A DNA stretch of 18,717 bases from the NCBI GenBank assembly GCA_041180805.1, contig JBEGQX010000029.1, forward strand, positions 1 through 18,717, given 5' to 3'. The notes under the pieces are model-generated. The model was not told the origin of the DNA and made no database searches. It was given only the letters and a program-made list of their open reading frames with translations. The stretch is from JBEGQX01 sp041180805. GTDB lineage: Bacteria; Planctomycetota; Planctomycetia; Gemmatales; Gemmataceae. A program made the translations under genes and the position numbers. Shown here piece after piece: positions 1 through 6,574 of this stretch; positions within the stretch are counted from its first letter, which is position 1; every line of letters begins with the position of its first letter.

Positions 1-116
1 CATATCAGGAAGAGGATGATGAACGCTGGGAAAGGGAAAATTTTGGTAATTCCCTTCATGAGCCCAAAAGTTATGAGGATGAACAGAATGGGCAGTGGGG
101 CACAGGCGGTATCTAG
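1..116 (+). CDS. C-terminal end of an unidentified acidic protein (partial)
   Basis: The frame beginning at base 3 stays open for 37 codons to a TAG stop at 114-116. The encoded tail is hydrophilic and rich in Glu, Asp, Gln, Gly and Asn, beginning YQEEDDERWERE and ending QWGTGGI. It looks like the disordered C-terminus of a larger protein whose body lies before the window. No domain is visible, so no function can be given. The other two forward frames meet stops early, which supports this frame only weakly. Confidence 0.45.
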   Translation, partial: YQEEDDERWERENFGNSLHEPKSYEDEQNGQWGTGGI

Positions 117-187
117 AACCAAAAGTATCCAATAGCCCGCAAATTCGCATGGATTTCAAATAATGGTGGCTTGTTTTGGCTCGACCG

Positions 188-216
188 TTGTACGAATAGC
201 CCGGAATGCATAAAAT
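188..216 (+). promoter_or_regulatory. Candidate sigma-70-type promoter of the tRNA-Arg gene
   Basis: A TTGTAC box (188-193) and a TAAAAT box (211-216) are separated by exactly 17 bases. The -10 box matches consensus at five of six positions, the -35 only at three. Transcription would begin near 223, just before the tRNA 5' end at 226, which is a sensible geometry. This is read from sequence only. Confidence 0.4.
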
Positions 217-225
217 TCTATTTAT

Positions 226-298
226 GCGCCCGTAGCTCAGGGGATAGAGCATCGGTTTCCTAAACCGAGGGTCGTAGGTTCGAATCTTACCGGGCGCA
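226..298 (+). tRNA. tRNA-Arg, anticodon CCU
   Basis: A full cloverleaf can be drawn. The acceptor GCGCCCG (226-232) pairs with CGGGCGC (291-297), with discriminator A298. The D stem is GCTC/GAGC (235-238 with 247-250). The anticodon stem is TCGGT/ACCGA (252-256 with 264-268) around the loop TTCCTAA, giving anticodon CCU at 259-261, which reads the Arg codon AGG. The T stem is GTAGG/CTTAC, with one G-U pair, around a TTCGAAT loop. The variable loop is short (GGGTC). The 3' CCA is not encoded and must be added after transcription. The gene sits at the edge of an AT-rich stretch; tRNA genes are common integration targets, but no repeat of its 3' end was found in this window. Confidence 0.96.
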
Positions 299-777
299 TA
301 TATTCTTTATCGGAAAAACAAGGCGTAACCTTATATTCCCTAAGAACTTGTGTAAAGCTTAATGTTTCGTTTTGAGTATCATTGAATATTTACTTTTGGG
401 GACTAGACCACAGCCAAGTGTTACTCCTTGAAATCAAAACCCTTTGGAATTGGATCGTCTAAGATAAATATGATTTTACTTGGGTGCGAAACAGTCGTTA
501 ACAAGGTTTTAAAAAACATTCAGTCTAGAAAATGCTAGGTTGAATCAAAAGATTTTCTCTCCGAGAGTTCGTCTAAATTAAAAAAATCAAATGATACTGT
601 GGGGTTTGCCGTGGCAAATAAATGCACGGAAACTCCAAAAATTTAAGTACATGATGGTGCTAAAAATAAAAACTTAGCAATAAAATTAAAAAAGTATGGT
701 TTGATAAATGCTATTACAGTATAAATTAATGGCAATAAAACATTGCTTTTGAAATAAATTTTAAAAAGGAGTTTCAC
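299..777. other. AT-rich intergenic stretch with no recognisable gene
   Basis: About 480 bases between the tRNA and the PepSY-like gene have no credible coding region. The reading frames are broken by many stops, and the few short ATG frames (for example 591-677, 28 codons) lack a ribosome binding site. The base composition is visibly AT-rich compared with the region after 6000, and resembles the two small genes that follow. No clear hairpin-plus-T terminator, integrase fragment or direct repeat was seen. It may hold the promoter of the downstream pair or the remains of a decayed gene. Confidence 0.6.
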
Positions 778-1416
778 GTGGCAGATGAAACAATTATTGA
801 AATCGAAAAGGTTCCGCCCGTTGTCTTAAATAAAGCATCGCAAGTATTTGGAAAAACTGTTTGGCACAAAGCCGTTGAGGTTCAAAATGATGATGGAAAA
901 ATTGCCTATGAGTTAGATGGTACGAATGTTGTCAATAATGAGGTAACCGTAACGATAACAAAAGAAGGTAAAATGGTTGAATATGATATACTTCTTAAAG
1001 ATCCAACTAAAACACCATCAAAAGTACTTGGGGCAGTGCAGAAAAAATGGCCGAACTTTAAATTAGATGAATCTCGTTTGCTTTGCCTTGGTGAAGATCT
1101 TAAAAGTCAAAATGATGGTGAGCGCTTGTATGATCTTTCTGGCAAACGTGCCAAAAAAAATGTTCAGGCCCAAGTGTCTAATGATGGCGAAATTTTGGAA
1201 TTTGTAAACGAATGGGAATTGGAAAAGGTTCCGAAAATCGTGTCTGATGCTCTCAACAAAGCTAAAGGAGAAGTGTTTACGGCCGATACGGTTTACGTGA
1301 TCAACGAAAACAATAGGACTATTGGCTTTAAGTTTGAAGGAAAAGGTCCCAAAGGGCTTAGTAAATGCTTTTTTGTTACAACAGATGGAAAACGAGTTGA
1401 ACGGGTGGATAAATAA
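778..1416 (+). CDS. Triple PepSY-like repeat protein, no signal peptide
   Basis: The 212-residue protein is built from three diverged copies of one module of about 65-70 residues: roughly 8-72, 75-144 and 146-212. Each copy opens with a helix of the type EKVPxxVxxA (EKVPPVVLNKA, KTPSKVLGAVQ, EKVPKIVSDAL). Each then runs through a YEL/YDL/FKF-x-G strand and closes with a strand ending DGK/DGE plus Glu. This layout resembles the PepSY-like (BLIP-like, DUF2874) fold, in which a helix packs on a small beta sheet. The start is GTG; AAGGAG lies at 766-771, six bases before it, and an in-frame stop not far upstream rules out a hidden signal peptide. That is odd, because PepSY-like proteins are usually exported. 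A tiny Tat-signal gene follows after 21 bases, probably in the same transcript. The function is unknown; the family assignment is inferred from pattern only. Confidence 0.75.
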   Translation: MADETIIEIEKVPPVVLNKASQVFGKTVWHKAVEVQNDDGKIAYELDGTNVVNNEVTVTITKEGKMVEYDILLKDPTKTPSKVLGAVQKKWPNFKLDESRLLCLGEDLKSQNDGERLYDLSGKRAKKNVQAQVSNDGEILEFVNEWELEKVPKIVSDALNKAKGEVFTADTVYVINENNRTIGFKFEGKGPKGLSKCFFVTTDGKRVERVDK

Positions 1417-1437
1417 AACCAAATGGAGGAATCCGCG

Positions 1438-1617
1438 ATGAATCGGAGAAACGCATTGAAGACTATGATTGTCAGTTCTGCTGTTGGGGCAGAATTGTTA
1501 ATAAGCGGAAAATCTGCTCATGGTTATTATTATTTTTACCGCTATCGTTTCAGCTATCATGTCCGAAGGTATCGCCGCGTTTGTCGGTGGCAACACTTTA
1601 GGCGTAGGCGTAGATAG
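1438..1617 (+). CDS. Small exported Tyr/Arg-rich peptide with twin-arginine signal
   Basis: This is a 59-residue product. The ATG at 1438 is preferred over one 15 bases upstream because GGAGGA (1425-1430) lies seven bases before it. The N-terminus, MNRRNALK followed by a hydrophobic stretch (about 9-24) and SAHG at 29-32, has the RRxxLK pattern of a Tat signal; cleavage would fall after Gly29-Gly33 or nearby. What remains is only about 30 residues and is extremely basic and aromatic: a YYYFYRYRFSYHVRRYRR run, then a single Cys, and a closing run of five Arg. The gene follows the PepSY-like gene by 21 bases. A cell-surface, nucleic-acid-binding or antimicrobial-like role can be imagined, but none is shown. 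Another frame (1520-1762) is open across part of it, but lacks a ribosome binding site. Confidence 0.6.
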   Translation: MNRRNALKTMIVSSAVGAELLISGKSAHGYYYFYRYRFSYHVRRYRRVCRWQHFRRRRR

Positions 1618-1646
1618 TTTGATCACACTAAACAATTTAAATTTTT

Positions 1647-1674
1647 GGCCTTCATGGTTTGGGAAAAGGCTTTT
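1647..1674 (+). terminator. Weak candidate intrinsic terminator after the small peptide gene
   Basis: GCCTT (1648-1652) can pair with AAGGC (1666-1670) around a 13-base loop and is followed directly by TTTT. It lies about 30 bases after the stop of the small exported peptide gene, which is the expected place. The five-pair stem is short and the T run is only four bases, so the call is tentative. Confidence 0.25.
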
Positions 1675-1790
1675 GTATCTTGACTTAGGACAACATGATA
1701 ATCATAAAACAGTCATTTTCAGAAATTCCATGATTTTTTTTAATTGGTTTCTGCTGGGCTAAAATTAATTTGTTCTAAGGCCATGGTCCC

Positions 1791-2273
1791 CTAAATTAGC
1801 GCATGGTGTAAGTTAAGGATTTTGGAAGATGGTGGTGTCTCCTCATGGATGGTGCCACCCCGTATGCCCCCACCTGCCAGCCACAAGGTGAAACCACGGG
1901 CGTGGTGGTCCCCGCCTTTGCCAGACTCTGCGGTTGGGGTGCGTCCAAGCTCACTGCCCCAGATGACAAGGGTACTGTCGAGCAAACCGCGATTTTTCAA
2001 ATCCGTCAGAAGCCCGGCAATTGGCTTGTCCGTCTCGGCACAATGAAGATCAAGGTTCTTCTTCAGGTCGTCATGGGCATCCCAGGCCTTGGGGCCTTCG
2101 TTCCCGCCACTGTATAACTGAATGAAGCGAACACCGCATTCTAACAGGCGGCGAGCAACCAGGCAATTGCGGCCAAAATGCTGTGAGGTTTTGTTGTCGA
2201 GGCCATATAGGTTTTGAATCTCCACGGTTTCATTGGCCAGTACAACTGCTGCACTCGGCTCGATCATTGGCAC
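1791..2273 (-). pseudogene. DUF1501 protein remnant, truncated and internally deleted
   Basis: About 160 residues match the C-terminal third of planctomycete DUF1501 proteins (sulfatase/alkaline-phosphatase-like fold, usually over 400 residues with a Tat signal). Recognisable blocks in order are LYGLDN, FGRNCLVARRLLE, GVRFIQLYSGG, WDAHDDLKKN, HCAETDKPIAGLL, LVIWGSELGRTP, DHHARGFTLWLAGGG and RGGTIHEE. The N-terminal two thirds are absent: the frame opens just after a stop near 2301, directly behind the sigma factor. Near the end, the segment between HEET and the VHDLHATIL-like block (here ILNLHHALI) is shortened, and a stop follows at once. The ORF therefore looks like a decayed gene, not an intact short one. 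Intact DUF1501 genes usually pair with DUF1549/DUF1553 genes; one such gene lies at the other end of this window. Confidence 0.8.
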
Positions 2274-2301
2274 GGGGTTTGGCCTGAGGGATAGTTCATC
2301 T

Positions 2302-2835
2302 TTAATTTAACACTTCAAAAAGCTTGATGCGGACTGCTTGCCAGCGTCTTCTCAGGGTGCGGGGCGAGATGGCTAATAATTCAGAGGCTTTGGCCTGATC
2401 CAACCCCTGGTACCAAAGCAAATCAACTACTTCTTTTTCCTCTTGGGGGAGGTTTTCCACCAATTGGTGGAATGCGGTCCATTTCTCAAGGTCGTTTTCT
2501 GGGGCGAACTGCTTTGCAACTAGGCCGCCAACTACATGAGGGTTCAGGGAATCGGTGTGGTGATGAGCAGCAAAGCTGCATTCTGCCTTGTATTTTTTCA
2601 CAAGATCCAGAAGTTCCCTGCGAATTTGCACGGCTGCAAGATTGAAAAAATGCTTATCGGATTGAATTTGTACATCTGCCAGGGCGCGATGAAGCCGGAT
2701 CATGGCATTCTGGAAAATATCATCGGTCTGCTCCCAGCGCATCAACCCCGGATACCCATGGAACATGTACCTGGTAAGCCTTAACAGTGCACTATGGGAG
2801 TGGGAGATAAGTTTTTCCGGGCAGAGATTTACCAT
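2302..2835 (-). CDS. ECF-type RNA polymerase sigma factor
   Basis: This 177-residue protein has the two-domain layout of an extracytoplasmic-function sigma factor. Region 2 spans about 15-83, with the DDIFQNAMIRLHRAL core at 38-52 that contacts core polymerase and the -10 element. Region 4 spans about 125-174, with LPQEEKEVVDLL and then a helix-turn-helix GLDQAKASELLAISPRTLRRRW. No region 3 or transmembrane anti-sigma segment is present. The ATG at 2835 lacks a clear ribosome binding site, so the start is uncertain. The protein would redirect RNA polymerase to a small regulon. Planctomycete ECF factors often sit close to Ser/Thr kinases, and one lies 1.2 kb upstream on the same strand. A DUF1501 remnant follows immediately after the stop. 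Confidence 0.88.
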   Translation of the reverse strand: MVNLCPEKLISHSHSALLRLTRYMFHGYPGLMRWEQTDDIFQNAMIRLHRALADVQIQSDKHFFNLAAVQIRRELLDLVKKYKAECSFAAHHHTDSLNPHVVGGLVAKQFAPENDLEKWTAFHQLVENLPQEEKEVVDLLWYQGLDQAKASELLAISPRTLRRRWQAVRIKLFEVLN

Positions 2836-2917
2836 GAATGTAAAATAACATAATTTTCTCTTCGTAAAAGCAACAATTGACCAATGAATAAACTTGGCTG
2901 GCTAAACGGTATATGGT

Positions 2918-3913
2918 TTAGTATTCGGCATCATTGATAATTTCACCTTCGTTGTAAGTGATCAGGCTAGCGTAAGTTTTTGCCATTATTTTTTCCGAAA
3001 TAAAACGCACACTGCCAGAAGCAAATAGCGCATTCATGCCACCAGGATGAAACGAGTATGCTTCATTATTGTTTGTGCAGTTGATTACACATGTACCTGG
3101 GCAAGTTAAGCCTTTATCATCAAATCCATGTAAAGGAACATTCACTTGGGGTGATGCCCATGCAGCACCTATCACCAATCCACTTGCAGGCACATTTGCA
3201 TTGTTACAGCCTTCATCGTAGGTTTTGTAATCAAGATTAGCTTTTAATTTATTGGCCAAATAGTGCATCGGTCGCGCGGTATCTTCAACCACAAGCAAAG
3301 TGTTAGACGTTCCATCAGTTATTGTGTTAATCGATATGCCTTCATAAGAAATAATACCTTTAAGGACTTCATTCATAGGGGTATTGCTATTATTAATTAT
3401 CCCCGCAGGAGCATGCCTCCTTATGTTAATAGAAACCATGCTGGGGTTTGCATAATCACTGAGACCCGGGGAATTAAGATCCGAAGTCCCATCTGCTTTA
3501 AGACTTTCGCTATTAGGGGATGAAGGGCATAGAAGGTTTCTAATTATTTCCCGGGTTGCTTTATAGTTTTGAGTTGTATCGTTCCAGGGTTTGTTTTTGT
3601 CATAAAGTTTGTATAAATTTTCATATTCTAAATATGGCAAGATCAAAGTAATCCAACAATGTTTTAATTCTCCAGACGCCGTATTAATTCGCTCAGAGCC
3701 GGGTGGAAAGCAGGCATTTGAATCATGGTAGTTTTGCAATGCAAGACCAATTTGACGTAAATTGTTTTTGCATTTTTGGTTAATCGAAAAAATCCTTACT
3801 TGTTGAACAGCAGGCAGCAGCAGGCCGATAAGAATGGCGATAATTGCTATTACCACCAGTAGTTCAATCAGCGTGAAGCCAAACCTTTTTGTCGATTTTT
3901 TAAGCGTTGACAT
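2918..3913 (-). CDS. DUF1559 prepilin-like (H-X9-DG type) protein
   Basis: The 331-residue protein starts with a type IV prepilin/pseudopilin leader. After the basic segment MSTLKKSTKRFG comes FTLIE and a long hydrophobic helix (13-38), so prepilin peptidase would cut after Gly12, leaving Phe13 with Glu17 at mature position 5. The following part fits the DUF1559 (SBP_bac_10) family: CKNNLRQIGLALQNYHD near 48-64, CFPPGS, ITDGTSNTLLVVED, and the C-terminal FHPGGMNALFASGSVRFI. In the usual H-X9-DG signature, the Asp is replaced here by Ser. AAAGGA lies eight bases before the ATG. Planctomycetes encode many DUF1559 paralogues, thought to be envelope or pseudopilus-like proteins; the exact role is unknown. 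The gene is AT-rich compared with its kinase neighbour. Confidence 0.93.
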   Translation of the reverse strand: MSTLKKSTKRFGFTLIELLVVIAIIAILIGLLLPAVQQVRIFSINQKCKNNLRQIGLALQNYHDSNACFPPGSERINTASGELKHCWITLILPYLEYENLYKLYDKNKPWNDTTQNYKATREIIRNLLCPSSPNSESLKADGTSDLNSPGLSDYANPSMVSINIRRHAPAGIINNSNTPMNEVLKGIISYEGISINTITDGTSNTLLVVEDTARPMHYLANKLKANLDYKTYDEGCNNANVPASGLVIGAAWASPQVNVPLHGFDDKGLTCPGTCVINCTNNNEAYSFHPGGMNALFASGSVRFISEKIMAKTYASLITYNEGEIINDAEY

Positions 3914-4030
3914 TTTTAATCCTTTGAAGTCAGGTTGCTACTCCCTTTAATGCGATAAAAAAAGATTGGGCGGCCAAAATAGTTGATGATTTTTTGAAAA
4001 AAGATCTAAGGGAAAATGAGTTAAAACAGG

Positions 4031-5791
4031 CTAATTTTGATTCGCAGAGTCTATATTAGTTAGCTCGAAATTGGAAAATTCCAGTTTTCCGGGGGATGAA
4101 TTATCACCTGTGGATAAACCCAGCACTAAATTGCTGTTATTTGCCCTTTTATAGGTGCCTTTGGATATCAACTGGTTATTTACATGGGCTTCAAAGCACC
4201 CGTCATGAAGGCGAAGCGAGCAATTTAACTTTTGGTTTAAGGTATATGGATAAAAGTTTTCAAATTCTGATTTTTTCCCAGAACCATGGATGCCTATTTT
4301 TCTTGAAAAACCTTCATTACCGAAGGTTAAAAGTTTCAAAATATGGCCTTCTCCACGACTCCAGTTTAACAAAAGCCGTGGTCTTATACCTTCAAGAACA
4401 GTTAGTTCAAATTTCATAAAGAAATTGACAGGTAAAGTCTCTTTAAACACTAATGTTCCCACGCCGTCGCCCAGGAAGGTTCCATCGGGTTTTTGGGTCC
4501 AGTTTTCCTTTTTTGGGGAAACCCAGTAGTCCAGGGAATTAAGCTGCTGGTTAAGTTGTTCCAGATTCTGGCTGGTAAGTTCCATGGGTCGTTTGGAACG
4601 AATCTTTTCCATTTCGGAAGGTTTTTTTGAGCCCAGAATGCTCCATAGGGTGCCAGAAATGACAAGTACCAGTGCAAGAAAACCCGCACCTGCATAAGCC
4701 AGCCTTTTTCGGCTAAAGCGATTTTTATCAGCCTGCATGATGTCTGCAATGCGGCGGGAAAAGTCCTGGGCTGTGGGCAGCCTGTCTTCCGGCAATTTTT
4801 GCAGGCAATCCTGCACCAGTACATCCAGTGATTTGGGGAGATCCGGTTGGCGATCCACCAAAAGCCGGGGAGGGGCATGCAGGATGTTCTCAATCAGTTT
4901 GCCGGTGCTGGGGCAATCAAAAGGCAGTTCCTGGGTCAGGGTTTCAAAAAGCACCACGCCCAGGCTCCATATGTCAGAGTCAACACTGGGAGTGGCCCCA
5001 TTCAAAAGTTCCGGTGCCAGGAAGCCCACAGTACCTGTCATTTCTAATGCGGGATCGTTATCCCGTGAGATGGAGATCCCAAAATCGCAAATCCTGGGGC
5101 GAAGGCCATGATCCAGAAGTATGTTGGAAGGTTTCAGGTCTCGGTGGACAATTCCAAGGTTGTGGGCATGATCCAGTGCCAGTGCAACCTCCCTAAGGAT
5201 GCCCAGTTTCTGATCGAGGGAAAGGCGGTTGGAATGGATGGCCTTTGCCAGGTCGCCGCCCTCCAGCAGTTCTGAAACAAAAAGGAAGGTGTCCTTGAAC
5301 TCGAGAATATCAAAAACGGTGACAATGCCTGGATGTTTCAGCTTCGCAATCTTCTTGGCTTCCTCGAGAAGCAATTCTTTTTCCAGTGGTTCAAGGTTCG
5401 AGATTTTTCTGGATGATTTGATAGCCACATATCGATCCAGCTTCAGGTCCATTGCCTTGTAGACAATTCCCTGACTGCCCTGACCAATGATTTCATCGAT
5501 GCGAAACCGGTCCTTCAGGACGGTTTGCAGTTGCAGGTACTGGTAAAAATCGCGGGTGGAATCCTCCTGGGGATCCTGTTCCAGCTTGTGGTTCCAGATT
5601 CCGGCTTTCAGGGCCTCGATGGCTTTCTGAACCTTGTCCAGCAGGTGGGGGTGCTTATCGCAAAGCTGGCTGGGTGAAATGCTGTTGCCTTTTTCGTATT
5701 CCTCTTCCCAATAAAGAAGAAGGTCTGAAAGGGTATCATCATCCTGAGGTAGGGCAGCCATGGTTGTTTCCGAAGGATGCTGGGCCATCAT
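4031..5791 (-). CDS. Membrane-anchored Hanks-type Ser/Thr protein kinase with C-terminal jelly-roll-like domain
   Basis: This is a 586-residue protein. After an acidic N-terminal segment (1-90), a complete eukaryotic-like kinase domain spans about 97-355. It has the glycine loop GQGSQG at 103-108, Lys125 in VAIK, a Glu in the EEAKKIAKLKHP helix near 143, HRDLKPSN at 216-223, DFG at 236-238 and APE at 259-261. All catalytic residues are present, so it should be active. One transmembrane helix (about 366-388) follows. An outward segment of about 170 residues (about 415-580) is mostly beta strand, with patterns (FMKFELTVLEG, CSLRLHDGCFEAHVN, LEFSNFELTNI) like concanavalin/LamG or DUF1080-type sandwiches. 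That part may sense an envelope ligand. The start has two consecutive ATG codons; the ribosome binding site is weak. It probably signals together with the nearby ECF factor. Confidence 0.93.
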   Translation of the reverse strand: MMAQHPSETTMAALPQDDDTLSDLLLYWEEEYEKGNSISPSQLCDKHPHLLDKVQKAIEALKAGIWNHKLEQDPQEDSTRDFYQYLQLQTVLKDRFRIDEIIGQGSQGIVYKAMDLKLDRYVAIKSSRKISNLEPLEKELLLEEAKKIAKLKHPGIVTVFDILEFKDTFLFVSELLEGGDLAKAIHSNRLSLDQKLGILREVALALDHAHNLGIVHRDLKPSNILLDHGLRPRICDFGISISRDNDPALEMTGTVGFLAPELLNGATPSVDSDIWSLGVVLFETLTQELPFDCPSTGKLIENILHAPPRLLVDRQPDLPKSLDVLVQDCLQKLPEDRLPTAQDFSRRIADIMQADKNRFSRKRLAYAGAGFLALVLVISGTLWSILGSKKPSEMEKIRSKRPMELTSQNLEQLNQQLNSLDYWVSPKKENWTQKPDGTFLGDGVGTLVFKETLPVNFFMKFELTVLEGIRPRLLLNWSRGEGHILKLLTFGNEGFSRKIGIHGSGKKSEFENFYPYTLNQKLNCSLRLHDGCFEAHVNNQLISKGTYKRANNSNLVLGLSTGDNSSPGKLEFSNFELTNIDSANQN

Positions 5792-6017
5792 TCCAACCTT
5801 GAATGACCCTAATCATAACACACTGCGAAAAACCAGGGGGTGGTGGGCCAATTTTTAATGAAAATGTTATTAGTGGGGCTTTCGGCACTGCCAAAATCGC
5901 AGTATCAGGGAATCTACCCCACAGGGTGGCGAATCCATATATATACTATTTGATAAATAATCCGTAGGCGTTGCTGTTGCTCGGTTAGGGTTTAAGCGAT
6001 TGGAAGACAGGTAATCC

Positions 6018-6542
6018 ATGTTTATGCCAATGTTTGCAGTGCTGGAATTCTTGCCACCCGTGCTGAATATTCTCATTTGGTTGGTAAGTGTGTTTCTCAT
6101 CCTTCTGATCCTTATTCAAAAGGGCAAGGGTGGCGGTCTTGCCGGGGCGTTCGGTGGGCCTGGGGGCCAGAGTGCCTTTGGTTCCAAGACGGCGGATGCC
6201 TTCACCAAGTTTACCCTCTATGTGGCTGGTGTTTGGGTGGCTTTGGTGGTGATGATGATCTGGTTGGTACAGCCAAGAACCGTCATTTCCAGCCCGGCTG
6301 ATAGCGCGGTAACCAGTACCGAAACCACTCCCGCTGAAGGTGCTGCCAAGACCGAGGGCGAAACCAAGGGCGAGAAAAAAGAAGGTGCTGTAAAGGAAGA
6401 GACTAAGGCACCCGCCGAGGATAAAAAAGAAGAGAAAAAGTCCGATAAGCAGGAAAAACCGGCTGTCAAGGAAGAAAAGAAAGCCCCGGTGGAAGCTCCC
6501 AAAAATGAGGCGGCTCCCAAGGGCGAATCCAAGAAAAACTAG
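6018..6542 (+). CDS. secG: Preprotein translocase subunit SecG with long charged tail
   Basis: The protein has 174 residues, whereas SecG usually has about 75-110. Two membrane helices (about 12-33 and 63-84) flank the conserved cytoplasmic/membrane loop LIQKGKGGGLAGAFGG followed by SAFGS, the SecG hallmark. SecG assists SecYEG in protein translocation at the inner membrane. Residues from about 95 to the end form a low-complexity tail of Lys, Glu, Ala and Pro, probably disordered. A second ATG two codons downstream (6024) is an equally possible start because the ribosome binding site is weak. The gene leads a co-directional group with yicC (32 bases on), gmk and rpoZ. In many planctomycetes tpiA precedes secG; here a divergent kinase gene lies upstream instead. 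Confidence 0.93.
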   Translation: MFMPMFAVLEFLPPVLNILIWLVSVFLILLILIQKGKGGGLAGAFGGPGGQSAFGSKTADAFTKFTLYVAGVWVALVVMMIWLVQPRTVISSPADSAVTSTETTPAEGAAKTEGETKGEKKEGAVKEETKAPAEDKKEEKKSDKQEKPAVKEEKKAPVEAPKNEAAPKGESKKN

Positions 6543-6574
6543 TCGAGGCGCAGCCCAAAAGCTGTTATTGGCCG

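Noticed and set aside
591..677. 28-codon ATG frame in the AT-rich gap
   Set aside because: No ribosome binding site, no recognisable features, and short frames of this length occur by chance.
1520..1762. 80-residue frame overlapping the small exported peptide
   Set aside because: No ribosome binding site, hydrophobic then random composition, and the overlapping frame has a strong GGAGGA and a Tat-like start.
2902..2921. Inverted repeat CTAAAC...GTTTAG at the DUF1559 stop, considered as a terminator
   Set aside because: Only six pairs and no T run follows on the minus strand.
3980..4010. AT-only inverted repeat between kinase and DUF1559 genes, considered as a terminator
   Set aside because: T and A runs pair by composition alone with almost no loop and no GC stem.
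4450..4893. 147-residue alternate frame inside the kinase gene
   Set aside because: Lies within the kinase frame on the same strand in another phase; no motifs.
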